From assembly GCF_030378165.1 (NCBI RefSeq), contig NZ_CP119766.1, positions 1,488,001-1,552,000 on the forward strand: a DNA stretch of 64,000 nucleotides, read 5' to 3'. Position 1 is the stretch's first letter; each line of letters begins with the position of its first letter. The notes beneath the pieces were generated by a model. It made no database searches and was not told the origin of the DNA. It saw only the letters and a list, made by a program, of their open reading frames with translations. The position numbers and the translations under genes were made by a program. This DNA is from Flavobacterium panacagri. GTDB taxonomy: Bacteria; Bacteroidota; Bacteroidia; Flavobacteriales; Flavobacteriaceae. Below, piece after piece: positions 44,553-52,513 of this stretch.

Positions 44553-44651
44553 TCCTGCAAGGTTTCCAAAACCTTGTAGGTATGATATTTTAAAGATTAG
44601 TTTGAGAAATAGAAGAGTATAGACCTACAAGGTTTTGGAAACCTTGCAGGA
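44553..44651. repeat. 29-bp perfect inverted repeat (TCCTGCAAGGTTTCCAAAAC family)
   Basis: Arms 44553-44581 and 44623-44651 are perfectly complementary over 29 bases around a 41-base loop, and each arm has a smaller hairpin of its own (AAGGTTT...AAACCTT). It fills the gap between two convergent genes. Confidence 0.88.
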
Positions 44652-44667
44652 AGTCATACAGAGTTTT

Positions 44668-44994
44668 TTACGATTCAATCTCGGGTTTCCAAAAGTGTTT
44701 TTCAAAATCAACAATCTGATTGTTAACGACTTTAATTCCTTCGTTTTCTAATAATTGCTGCATTAAATTGGTTCCGTCAAAATGGTGTTTCCCAGTCAAA
44801 AGTCCTTTTTGGTTTACTACTCTATGTGCGGGAACATCATCCATGTTATGACAGGCATTCATGGCCCAGCCAACCATTCTTGCTGATCGTGCCGTTCCTA
44901 AAGCTTTTGCAATTGCACCATAAGAAGTTACTTTTCCGTAAGGAATTTGTCTTGCGATTACATAAACTCTTTCGAAAAAATTTTCCTCAGCCAT
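44668..44994 (-). CDS. Alkyltransferase-like protein (MGMT family without active Cys)
   Basis: The 108-residue protein matches the DNA-binding half of O6-methylguanine-DNA methyltransferases (IPYGKVTSYGAIAKALG, then ARMVGWAMNACHN). Where active enzymes have PCHRV, it reads PAHRVVN, so the methyl-accepting Cys is Ala. That is the hallmark of alkyltransferase-like (ATL) proteins, which bind alkylated guanine and recruit nucleotide excision repair. The length also fits ATL. Monocistronic. Confidence 0.9.
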   Translation of the reverse strand: MAEENFFERVYVIARQIPYGKVTSYGAIAKALGTARSARMVGWAMNACHNMDDVPAHRVVNQKGLLTGKHHFDGTNLMQQLLENEGIKVVNNQIVDFEKHFWKPEIES

Positions 44995-45030
44995 AATAGA
45001 TAAAAAATTACAATGATTTACTAATAAAAT

Positions 45031-45106
45031 TTTCCCGCAGATTTTGCGGATTTAACAGATAAAATTAAATTAAAAATCTTTCTACATCTGCAAAATCTGC
45101 GGGAAA
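45031..45106. repeat. Palindromic element, CCCGCAGATTTTGCGGA family
   Basis: TTTCCCGCAGATTTTGCGGA (45031-45050) and the complement at 45087-45106 pair at 19 of 20 positions. Similar GCAGATTT...GCG words fill part of the element at 21322-21487. Confidence 0.8.
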
Positions 45107-45158
45107 CTTAAATTTATACCGAAAGATAAAAGTCTCCTTAATCTGTGGAGATATAAAA

Positions 45159-45797
45159 TTAACCGAAATAGTAATTTAAAATATTGAAAAGTGTTACAAG
45201 AGCAATTACACCCGTAATGCTTCCAATAATAGTATTCATATTTCGCATTAAGTAATCAGTTTTCTTTTCGATTTTTCCGAAGAAAGCAATGTAACTGTAC
45301 AAAGCAGCAAATGATCCCAAAACAGATCCTAATACAAAAGTAAAAATGATATTGTTTTCGAATGCAAAAAGATGATAGGAAGCCAAAGTAACGCTTACCA
45401 CAACGTAATACGGAATTGGAAAGAAATTTAATCCAGAGAGTAGCATTCCCAAAAAGAAACGACTTTTTTTACTGCTCTTCTTAATCTTCGATTTTTTCTT
45501 GGTTTTAGGATCTTTGGCAATAAACAAAAAGTAAATCGTTAAGATTGAAAAAATAAAAAAACCAGCTTCTCTCAGCAAGGTTACCACATCTGGTCTATTA
45601 TCTATAACTCTTGCAAAAAGAACCGAAACATAAACCTGAAAAAAAATAACGAGAACCGCACCAATAACAAACCATAAGGCATTCTTTTTTCCTTCTTTCA
45701 GATTTATTTTAGCTGCCGTCATGTTGATTAATCCCGGAGGAATAATCCCAATAATAGCGGCAATGAAACCTGAAAGTAATGGAGCAAGATATACCAT
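45159..45797 (-). CDS. LysE-type exporter family protein
   Basis: The 212-residue protein has six or so membrane helices and the LysE/RhtB signature at the start (GFIAAIIGIIPPGLINMTAAK), followed by a basic loop (KDPKTKKKSKIKKSSKKSR, residues 96-114) before the fourth helix. It probably exports amino acids or small metabolites; the substrate is unknown. It lies downstream of trmB on the same strand with a 41-base gap that holds a 13-bp palindrome (arms 45826-45838 and 45845-45857). Confidence 0.85.
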   Translation of the reverse strand: MVYLAPLLSGFIAAIIGIIPPGLINMTAAKINLKEGKKNALWFVIGAVLVIFFQVYVSVLFARVIDNRPDVVTLLREAGFFIFSILTIYFLFIAKDPKTKKKSKIKKSSKKSRFFLGMLLSGLNFFPIPYYVVVSVTLASYHLFAFENNIIFTFVLGSVLGSFAALYSYIAFFGKIEKKTDYLMRNMNTIIGSITGVIALVTLFNILNYYFG

Positions 45798-45838
45798 TCA
45801 GCAGTTTGTGTGGTTAAAAGGTTGTTTTCAAAATTAAA

Positions 45839-46516
45839 TTAGTCTTTAATTTTGAAACGAATATACGTAATTGCCTTGTTAATTTCTAGATATTGTTTCT
45901 CATAAAATGTCTGAATTGAAGTGACAACTTCTGGACTTCCTTCATTTTTGTAAACATTATGGTTCGCATATAAAACTTCGTGCCCTTCTCCATGAAGTAA
46001 ACCAAGTGTATATCCATGCATAAATTCGCTGTCGGTTTTTAAGTTTACGACACCATCTTTTTTAAGAATCTTTTTGTATAATTTCAAGAATTCAGAATTG
46101 GTCATTCTGTGTTTCGTTCTTTTGTATTTGATCTGCGGATCTGGGAAAGTAATCCAGATTTCATCTACTTCGCCTTCGGCAAAAATATGATTGATCAATT
46201 CGATTTGAGTACGTACAAAAGCCACATTATGAAGACCGTCTTCAACAGCAGTTTTAGCACCACGCCAAAAACGAGCACCTTTAATGTCAATTCCGATAAA
46301 ATTTTTGTCTGGGTATTTTTCAGCTAATCCAACAGAATATTCTCCTTTTCCACATCCTAACTCTAAAACTAAAGGATTGTCATTTTTAAAGAAGTCAGAG
46401 TTCCATTTTCCTCTTAAAGGCATTAAATTGCCCACAACTTCTTCTCTAGTTGGTTGAAAAACGTTTTGAAATGTTTCGTTCTCTCTGAATCTTTTAAGTT
46501 TATTTTTGCTTCCCAC
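45839..46516 (-). CDS. trmB: tRNA (guanine-46-N7)-methyltransferase
   Basis: The 225-residue protein carries the SAM motif LELGCGKGEYSVGLA (about residues 51-65), IDIKGARFWRGAK and the TrmB hallmark ITFPDPQIKYKRTKHRM (near 122-138). It makes 7-methylguanosine at position 46 of the tRNA variable loop. TAATTTTG on the minus strand (46533-46540) is its likely -7 element, about 20 bases before the ATG. Confidence 0.95.
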   Translation of the reverse strand: MGSKNKLKRFRENETFQNVFQPTREEVVGNLMPLRGKWNSDFFKNDNPLVLELGCGKGEYSVGLAEKYPDKNFIGIDIKGARFWRGAKTAVEDGLHNVAFVRTQIELINHIFAEGEVDEIWITFPDPQIKYKRTKHRMTNSEFLKLYKKILKKDGVVNLKTDSEFMHGYTLGLLHGEGHEVLYANHNVYKNEGSPEVVTSIQTFYEKQYLEINKAITYIRFKIKD

Positions 46517-46587
46517 TTTTAAAAATTTTTGGCAAAATTAAGGAATATAAACGAATGAAACGGCTTAAGAAGGTTTAAATGTTTTTC

Positions 46588-46726
46588 GCCACGAATTCAC
46601 GAATTGTACTTTATTTATTTTTGCCACAGATTATAAAGATTAAAAAGATTTTCAAATCTGTGCTTAAAATTTTAAAGCCACGAATTCACGAATTTTATTT
46701 TTAAAATAATTCGTGAATTCGTGGCT
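46588..46726. repeat. Palindromic cluster, GCCACGAATTCACGAATT family
   Basis: A perfect 19-bp pair AGCCACGAATTCACGAATT (46676-46694) / complement (46708-46726) is preceded by a second copy of the same arm at 46588-46604 and by a GCCACAGATTATAAAGATT fragment at 46623. The interval is a nest of two repeat families in one gap between trmB and amt. Confidence 0.82.
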
Positions 46727-46742
46727 GAAAAAAAAATATTTT

Positions 46743-48125
46743 TTAACCGTAATGTGGTTCTGTAATTGGTTGTGCTTTTGGATCTAGAGATTCATCGTGC
46801 TGAGATAAATCCAGTCCAATATGTTCCGATTCTTCAGAAACTCTCAATGGAATAATAAAGTTCGTTACTTTAAATAAGAAATAAGCTCCGAAGAAAGTAA
46901 AGACAGAAACTAAAACTAAGGCCATCATATGGTGTCCGAAAACATTCCATCCTCCGTGTAATAAACTTGCATTTTCGCCGTGAGCAAAAATCGCAGTTAA
47001 AATCATTCCCATAATTCCACCAACACCGTGGCAGGCAAAAACGTCAAGAGTATCGTCAAATCTTTTTGAATATTTACAGTTTACAGCCGTGTTAGAAACC
47101 AAAGCCGTCACAAATCCGAAGAACATACTTTCTGGAACCGAAATAAATCCTGCAGCTGGTGTAATGGCAACTAAACCAACAACAGCTCCAATACAAGCAC
47201 CTAAAGCAGAAACTTTTCTTCCGTTCATTCTATCGAAGAAAATCCAAGTTAACATAGCAGCAGCCGATGAAGTAGTGGTTGTTGCAAAAGCCATAGCGGC
47301 TGTTCCGTTGGCAGCAAGAGCAGATCCAGCGTTGAATCCGAACCAACCAAACCAAAGCATTCCAGTTCCTAATAATACAAACGGAATATTGGTTGGAATA
47401 TGCTGGCTGTTTTTTCTTTTTCCTAAAACAATAACACCTGCCAAAGCTGCAAAACCGGAACTCATGTGAACCACAGTTCCTCCTGCGAAATCCTTAACAC
47501 CAAAATAACTTCCTAAAACACCCGTTGGATACCAAACGGCGTGACATAAAGGAGCATATATGAAAATCGTAAATAAACTAATGAAGACTAAGTAAGAGAT
47601 AAAACGAACACGTTCTGCAAAAGAACCTGTAATGATTGCAGGACAAATGATCGCAAATTTCATTTGAAACAAAGCAAAAAGCATAAACGGAATCGTGTTT
47701 GCCAATTGTTTATGAGGTAGAACGCCTACATAATCCATAAAAGCAAAAGTGGTCGGATTTCCGAAAAAGCTGTAAAAATGATCTCCAGAACCAAAACCAA
47801 CTGGCTCTCCAAACGCTAAACTAAAAGCAACAACAACCCATAAAAGTGTTACAACTCCCAAACAGATAAAACTCTGAAGCATAGTCGAAATAACGTTTTT
47901 CTTTCCTACCATTCCACCATAAAAGAAAGATAATCCAGGTGTCATGATTAAGACTAAACAGCTTGAAGTAAGCATCCAGGCAACATCGGCAGGAACAATA
48001 TGATCTGTTGTTCCAAATTCTGATAAAACATAACTATTTTCTGTTACTGTTGGCCAAAATGCACCAATTGTGCATACGACACTGATCATAATAAAGGAAA
48101 TAATCCAGCGTTTTTCTATTTTCAT
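46743..48125 (-). CDS. amt: Ammonium transporter
   Basis: The 460-residue channel of the Amt/Mep/Rh family has eleven helices. The signature DFAGGTVVHMSSGFAALAG (near 208-226, first pore His) and FACHGVGGIMGMI (near 363, second pore His) give the twin-His pore. An N-terminal hydrophobic segment may be a signal peptide, as in E. coli AmtB. No glnK lies next to it. TAACTTTG on the minus strand (48164-48171) is a -7 candidate; I found no sigma-54 box in its leader. Confidence 0.95.
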   Translation of the reverse strand: MKIEKRWIISFIMISVVCTIGAFWPTVTENSYVLSEFGTTDHIVPADVAWMLTSSCLVLIMTPGLSFFYGGMVGKKNVISTMLQSFICLGVVTLLWVVVAFSLAFGEPVGFGSGDHFYSFFGNPTTFAFMDYVGVLPHKQLANTIPFMLFALFQMKFAIICPAIITGSFAERVRFISYLVFISLFTIFIYAPLCHAVWYPTGVLGSYFGVKDFAGGTVVHMSSGFAALAGVIVLGKRKNSQHIPTNIPFVLLGTGMLWFGWFGFNAGSALAANGTAAMAFATTTTSSAAAMLTWIFFDRMNGRKVSALGACIGAVVGLVAITPAAGFISVPESMFFGFVTALVSNTAVNCKYSKRFDDTLDVFACHGVGGIMGMILTAIFAHGENASLLHGGWNVFGHHMMALVLVSVFTFFGAYFLFKVTNFIIPLRVSEESEHIGLDLSQHDESLDPKAQPITEPHYG

Positions 48126-48291
48126 TTTTAAAATACTTTGTTTAACCCTATTTTTTTTGGGGTCAAAGTTAAAAAAAAATAAATATTCTCGTTTTGAAGG
48201 CTGTTAAATTAGAGGTCTGGGTTTTATTTTGATCGATTTTTTAAAATACACATCATTTTTTTGACAGTATCTTATTTTAAAGTTACAAAAA

Positions 48292-48349
48292 AGCACCGTT
48301 TTTGCCGAATTAATTAAAATTAATTTCTTAATTCGGCTTCTAAGGTGCT
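48292..48349 (-). terminator. Terminator of the NTF2-like gene
   Basis: Nested stems AGCACC / GGTGCT (48292-48297, 48344-48349) and GCCGAATTAA / TTAATTCGGC (48304-48313, 48328-48337). On the minus strand the structure is followed by six T residues, as for a Rho-independent terminator. Confidence 0.75.
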
Positions 48350-48388
48350 CGAAAAGTTATGTTTATAAAAAGAAACAGGTGAAATGTT

Positions 48389-48877
48389 TTATTTCTTTTG
48401 AAGCTTTGTTATCAAAGTGTCTTCGATTGGTGCTTTGATTTTGGTTACCGCATCAACCTCATCGTTTGGAATCGTCATCGATAAAACATAATGCTGGATT
48501 TTCCATTCGTTACCTACTTTTGCCAAAACTCCAGAACCACGGCAGATTTTCATTTGTGTATCTAACAATTCATCAAACCAAGCAATTTTTCCAGTTTTGT
48601 CAAAAAAGATATGACGTTCTAAAGCTTTAAAGTTCCAAGTTGTTCCTTTGTCAAAATAAGGTTTTGCCCAGATTGCGAATTCTTTTTTAGTCCAGTTTTC
48701 GGTTGCATCAGTTCCAATGTAGATGGCATCGTCTGCCAAAGTATTGAAATAAGCATCAAATTTTACTTCGCCCGCCGCTTTATGCCAAGCATCTAAAGTT
48801 TGATTGATTTTGTTTTTGTCTGTCTGTGCATTCGCAAAAGAAGCAACGAATAAAAGAAGTAAAAGTGTTTTTTTCAT
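48389..48877 (-). CDS. Exported NTF2/SnoaL-like protein
   Basis: Signal peptide MKKTLLLLLFVASFANAQ precedes a 144-residue NTF2-like cone (DAWHKAAGEVKFDAYFNTLADDAIYIGTD, residues 29-57; then helical and sheet segments ending VGNEWKIQHYVLSMTIPND). This fold (DUF4440/SnoaL-like) houses varied enzymes or binders. A Cys in MKICRGSG lies in the sheet. The role is unknown. It is a single-gene unit with its own terminator. Confidence 0.85.
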   Translation of the reverse strand: MKKTLLLLLFVASFANAQTDKNKINQTLDAWHKAAGEVKFDAYFNTLADDAIYIGTDATENWTKKEFAIWAKPYFDKGTTWNFKALERHIFFDKTGKIAWFDELLDTQMKICRGSGVLAKVGNEWKIQHYVLSMTIPNDEVDAVTKIKAPIEDTLITKLQKK

Positions 48878-49132
48878 GAGATATACTATTTGAGTTTAAA
48901 GGTATAAATTTTTTTAAACCATATAAGGAATATAAGAAAATGGAAGTTTTTATCTAGCATTTGTGATCGTAAATGTGTTGTTTCTCAGGATTACCTAAAT
49001 TACTGATAACCTGTCTGGATTTTGAAATCAAAACAATTTTAAAATCTTGTCTTTAATTATCATTAACATTCCTCATGTAATTTAATCGCTCAAAAACTAT
49101 TATATTTGATTTTCAATAAAAATACCATCCCC

Positions 49133-49786
49133 ATGAATCCAAAACTACTTATAAGTTCACTCGCTATAACCTCTCTTTTATTTGTTTCGTGCAAAAAAGA
49201 GTTAGAACCGCAAAAAAGCACATCAACTTCTGAATTGGTGCGATTAGGACTTGCAAAAGACACTACAAAGGCGGCGACGCCAGCTGTACAAGCTCCAATG
49301 ACAAACCCAAATTCTGTTATGGGAGAAACAAAAGGGATCAATCCAGCTCACGGACAGCCGGGACATCGTTGTGATATTGCAGTGGGAGCGCCACTAAATT
49401 CTGCGCCTACACAACAAGTACAAACACAGCAAGGTCAAACGGTTCAAGTAAATCCAACGCAGCAACAGGTAGTTACTACAACACAAGTTAAAACACCAAA
49501 AGGCATGAATCCGCCTCACGGACAACCAGGACATAGATGTGATATTCCAGTAGGAGCACCATTAAATTCGCCTGCGGCAAAAACAACTGCAGCTGTAAAT
49601 ACAGCGGAAAGCGGATCGGTTTCTCAGAATTTTACGGTTACGCCTCCTCCGGCATCCAATCCAGTTCCTGCTTTATTGAGTACTGAAGGTACAGAAGCTA
49701 AAGTAGCAGAGGGAATGAATCCGCCACACGGAAAACCAGGACACAGATGCGATATTGCGGTAGGAGCACCTCTGCCAAAATCTTAG
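49133..49786 (+). CDS. Lipoprotein with three copies of a NPxHGxPGHRCDIxVGAPL motif
   Basis: From the ATG the product is 217 residues. The signal MNPKLLISSLAITSLLFVSC gives a lipidated Cys at residue 20. The rest is low-complexity (Gln, Thr, Ala, Pro) linking three near-identical blocks: G68-S90, G124-S146 and G194-L214, each reading G-[IM]-NP-[AP]-HG-[QK]-PGHRCDI-[AP]-VGAPL. Each block has two His and one Cys that could bind heme or a metal, or form disulfides between blocks. I know no named domain for it. A TATATTTG -7 element (49101-49108) overlaps the TTG that begins the longer frame, which supports the ATG start. Confidence 0.85.
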   Translation: MNPKLLISSLAITSLLFVSCKKELEPQKSTSTSELVRLGLAKDTTKAATPAVQAPMTNPNSVMGETKGINPAHGQPGHRCDIAVGAPLNSAPTQQVQTQQGQTVQVNPTQQQVVTTTQVKTPKGMNPPHGQPGHRCDIPVGAPLNSPAAKTTAAVNTAESGSVSQNFTVTPPPASNPVPALLSTEGTEAKVAEGMNPPHGKPGHRCDIAVGAPLPKS

Positions 49787-49810
49787 ATGAAAGTGACATA
49801 GAAATAAAAC

Positions 49811-49860
49811 AACAAAGTGACAAAGGTTCCAGAAAAACTTAGAACCTTTGTCACTTTGTT
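49811..49860. repeat. Palindrome, AACAAAGTGACAAAGGTTC family
   Basis: The 19-bp arms AACAAAGTGACAAAGGTTC (49811-49829) and complement (49842-49860) are perfect, with a 12-base loop. The same words occur between leuA and leuB. It lies between two convergent genes and may help stop transcription, but no T tract follows. Confidence 0.8.
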
Positions 49861-49882
49861 ACTTTGCAACTTATTTATTATA

Positions 49883-50197
49883 TTAATGTTCTTTTATTTT
49901 TTCGAAAGTTGTAGTCAACGATTTTTTTGCCTTTGCCAAAGCACCGCTAAATGCTTTTTCAAGGGTTTCGGCATGATCTGTAACAGTGATTGGCTGTAAT
50001 TTTACAGGACGTACCTCGATTACGCATTTTTTGTCATGCAAGCTGAATTTTTCTCCATTTTCGTCTCCAAAATGAATCTCTACGCGAGTAATTTTATCTT
50101 GAAAACGTCCTAAGCTTTTTTCTGTTTCCGCAGCAAAATAGCTTTCTAACCTTGCACTTCCTTCAATGTTTTTGTCGGTGTTGATTTGTACTTTCAT
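49883..50197 (-). CDS. hpf: Ribosome hibernation factor, HPF/RaiA family (short form)
   Basis: The 104-residue protein has the HPF/YfiA pattern: MKVQINTDKNIEGSARLE, a central strand VEIHFGDENGEKFSLHDKKCVIEV and a basic C-terminal helix (AKAKKSLTTTFEKIKEH). It binds the 30S decoding site to silence ribosomes in stress or stationary phase. Only the short N-terminal domain is present, so it is not the long dimerising form. A full promoter lies 28 bases upstream. Confidence 0.92.
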   Translation of the reverse strand: MKVQINTDKNIEGSARLESYFAAETEKSLGRFQDKITRVEIHFGDENGEKFSLHDKKCVIEVRPVKLQPITVTDHAETLEKAFSGALAKAKKSLTTTFEKIKEH

Positions 50198-50224
50198 AAT
50201 GCATAATATTTAATGATTCATTCT

Positions 50225-50255
50225 CAAACTTATCCAATTTAAAGGTAAAAGACAA
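50225..50255 (-). promoter_or_regulatory. Bacteroidota-type promoter of hpf
   Basis: On the minus strand: TTG, 20-base spacer, TAAGTTTG, identical in both boxes and spacing to the promoter at 19042-19072. The start site should be near 50218. Confidence 0.8.
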
Positions 50256-50356
50256 GAAGGTTAAGGAAATATTAAGATAATATTTCGGGAAAATTATTAT
50301 CATTTTCATAAACGAATAAAAAATGTAATTTAGCCCTATTTAAAGAGTAAATTCTT

Positions 50357-51121
50357 ATGGCAAATAAATATGTAGACTTTATTACGGATGAGCATTTTTT
50401 GAATTGTGTAGCCAATCTGCATAACTCTTATCTTAAAGCTAAAAACAATATTACTAAAAAGAAATTTTTTAAAAATAAGATTGACACTATAAAACTTACC
50501 TTAGATTCAAAGTTCAATAGTATTGATGAAGAAGATTTAGTCCAGTCAGAAATATTAAGACAGATTGATAAATCTATTAATAATTCTATTGGTACATTTC
50601 ATGAACAGATACTTGGAGGTGTAGATGGATATACGGTTGGCAAATTGAGTGGTTTTGATATTAAAGCTGTTGATGATACTTTGTTTGCTGATATCAAGAA
50701 TAAACATAATACAATGAATAGTAGTTCTGCAGAAGCTCTTTTTCAAAAGCTTGCCCGTTATGCAGATGACTATAAAAAATCAAAATGCTATTGGGTTCAA
50801 ATTTTAGCAAAAGGTAGTTTTTGCGAATTGTGGCATGGTGATATTAATGGCAAAGAATATAGTCATTCAAGGGTTTATAAAATTTCAGGGGATCAGTTTT
50901 ATGCTCTCATTACAGGAGTTGAAGATGCTTTTTTTCAGATATATAAGAATCTGCCTTTGGTAATTGATGACTATTTAAACTCAATCGAACAAACCGATCA
51001 TGTTATAGAAAACTCTGCAATAGATGAAATAAAAAATAATACAATCTCTTCAAAAAGAAGTGTACTGGAGCAGATAACTTTTGAAAATTATAAATATTAT
51101 TCAGGCTTTGATAAATTATAA
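50357..51121 (+). CDS. Type II restriction endonuclease, Eco47II-like
   Basis: The 254-residue protein matches the Eco47II/Sau96I-type family by sequence blocks: an early helix region, DTIKLTLDSKFN, then GFDIKAVDDTLFADIKNKHNTMNSSS (within 96-125), where D of GFDI and D/K of ADIKNK give a PD-(D/E)xK-like site. Members cut GGWCC or GGNCC. Its gene converges on a cytosine methylase gene with a 25-base overlap of the tails, forming a compact restriction-modification pair. The leader is AT-rich with no clear -33/-7 pair. The target site is inferred from the family. Confidence 0.88.
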   Translation: MANKYVDFITDEHFLNCVANLHNSYLKAKNNITKKKFFKNKIDTIKLTLDSKFNSIDEEDLVQSEILRQIDKSINNSIGTFHEQILGGVDGYTVGKLSGFDIKAVDDTLFADIKNKHNTMNSSSAEALFQKLARYADDYKKSKCYWVQILAKGSFCELWHGDINGKEYSHSRVYKISGDQFYALITGVEDAFFQIYKNLPLVIDDYLNSIEQTDHVIENSAIDEIKNNTISSKRSVLEQITFENYKYYSGFDKL

Positions 51122-52335
51122 TATTGATTCAAAAATTTGATAATAGAATATCCTACTTCTTTACCTAGGTTTACAGGAACAGCATTTCCAATTTGTTTAT
51201 ATTGTTGAGCAAGAGATCCTGAGAATTTCCAATCGTCTGGAAATGTTTGGATTCTAGCATATTCTCTAACGGTAAAAGGTCTTGTTTCTTCTGGATGGCA
51301 TCTTTCTGTTTGCTTTTGTGCAGGGCTGCAAGTTAGAGTAAGACAAGGTTCATCCCATCCAATTCTTCTTGCGATTCCTGTTTTGCCGCCGCCAAGATAA
51401 AAACTGCCTCCCATAAATTCTTTCTGTATGTCTAAAGGAAGATCTCTCCAATATCCTTTTTGTGGCACTAATTTTAAAACATCAATTTTGGATTGAGGAT
51501 ACTTTGCTCCTCCAGAATGGGGAGCATCACAATCAAACAAGTCACCTTTTTTGAGAGCGTCTCGGAGATTGTATATTTTTTTATAAGGTTCAGGATATTC
51601 ATATTTTAAATCAATATCTTTTCTAATGCCAACCAGAATTAATCTTTCTCTTTTTTGAGGAACATTGAAATTAATTGCCTTTAAAACTTGAACTGGAACA
51701 ACATTATAACCAATTTCATCTAAAATAGAAATCATGCCTTGCAGGGTTTTACCATTATCATGACTCAATAGTCCACGAACATTTTCTCCAATACAAATTG
51801 GAGGATTTACTTCCTTCACGGCTCTGGCAAATTCATAAAATAAGGTTCCTCTTGCATCAGCTAATCCTAATTTTTTTCCTGCATAACTGAATGCTTGACA
51901 AGGAAAACCTCCGGTTACAACATCAACTTTATTATGAAATTCTGAAAAATTAAATTCTTTTATATCTCCTTCTAAAACATTCCAATTTGGTCTATTGGTT
52001 CTTAATGTTTCACAAGCCCATTTGTCAATTTCATTTAAAGCCACACATTTAAGACCTGCTTTTTCCATTCCAACAGCTAGTCCACCAGCTCCAGCAAAAA
52101 GCTCGAGAACAGTATAATCATTATTAGGTTTTACGTAATTAGAAACGGCATCTTGTATATCGTCATCAATAAAACTTGAAAACAAGCGAATAATTTCAGA
52201 TTTATTGTACATTCTATAATTACTCATAGGTTCGCGTACAGCATTCAGTTTGCCCTCATTATCCCAACGTCTTAAAGTCTCTTTACTTTTTCCCAATAAT
52301 TCTGAAGCTTCAGACAATGAAATATAATCACTCAT
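51097..52335 (-). CDS. DNA (cytosine-5) methyltransferase with N-terminal HTH
   Basis: From the ATG at 52335 the product has 412 residues. It opens with a MerR-like helix-turn-helix (SLSEASELLGKSKETLRRWD, about residues 4-23, then NYRMYNKSEIIRLF) and continues as a cytosine-5 methylase: FAGAGGLAVGMEKAG (motif I), GGFPCQAFSYAG (catalytic Cys near 143), GENVRGLL (motif VI) and IGNAVPVNLG at the end. It protects sites cut by the convergent Eco47II-like nuclease. The extra HTH may let the methylase repress its own promoter, in place of a separate controller. TATTTTTG on the minus strand (52367-52374) is a -7 candidate, and TAACGTTA (52348-52355) is a perfect palindrome between it and the ATG. Confidence 0.9.
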   Translation of the reverse strand: MSDYISLSEASELLGKSKETLRRWDNEGKLNAVREPMSNYRMYNKSEIIRLFSSFIDDDIQDAVSNYVKPNNDYTVLELFAGAGGLAVGMEKAGLKCVALNEIDKWACETLRTNRPNWNVLEGDIKEFNFSEFHNKVDVVTGGFPCQAFSYAGKKLGLADARGTLFYEFARAVKEVNPPICIGENVRGLLSHDNGKTLQGMISILDEIGYNVVPVQVLKAINFNVPQKRERLILVGIRKDIDLKYEYPEPYKKIYNLRDALKKGDLFDCDAPHSGGAKYPQSKIDVLKLVPQKGYWRDLPLDIQKEFMGGSFYLGGGKTGIARRIGWDEPCLTLTCSPAQKQTERCHPEETRPFTVREYARIQTFPDDWKFSGSLAQQYKQIGNAVPVNLGKEVGYSIIKFLNQYYNLSKPE

Positions 52336-52513
52336 AACCAAGTTGTTTAACGTTATACAATGGTTACAAAAATAAAGTAAAAAATTCCATAATAAAGAGT
52401 GTTTTTTGTTCTAAATTGGAACAAAATAGATTTGATTTTTTTAATTCACTCGAGATCATTTAAGTAGAAGAAAACGAACGTAGCATATTTTTTTAGTTTC
52501 TTTTGATATAGTC

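Noticed and set aside
48126..48388. Sigma-54 promoter for the ammonium transporter
   Set aside because: No TGGCAC-N5-TTGC-like box could be found; only a TAACTTTG -7 element is present.
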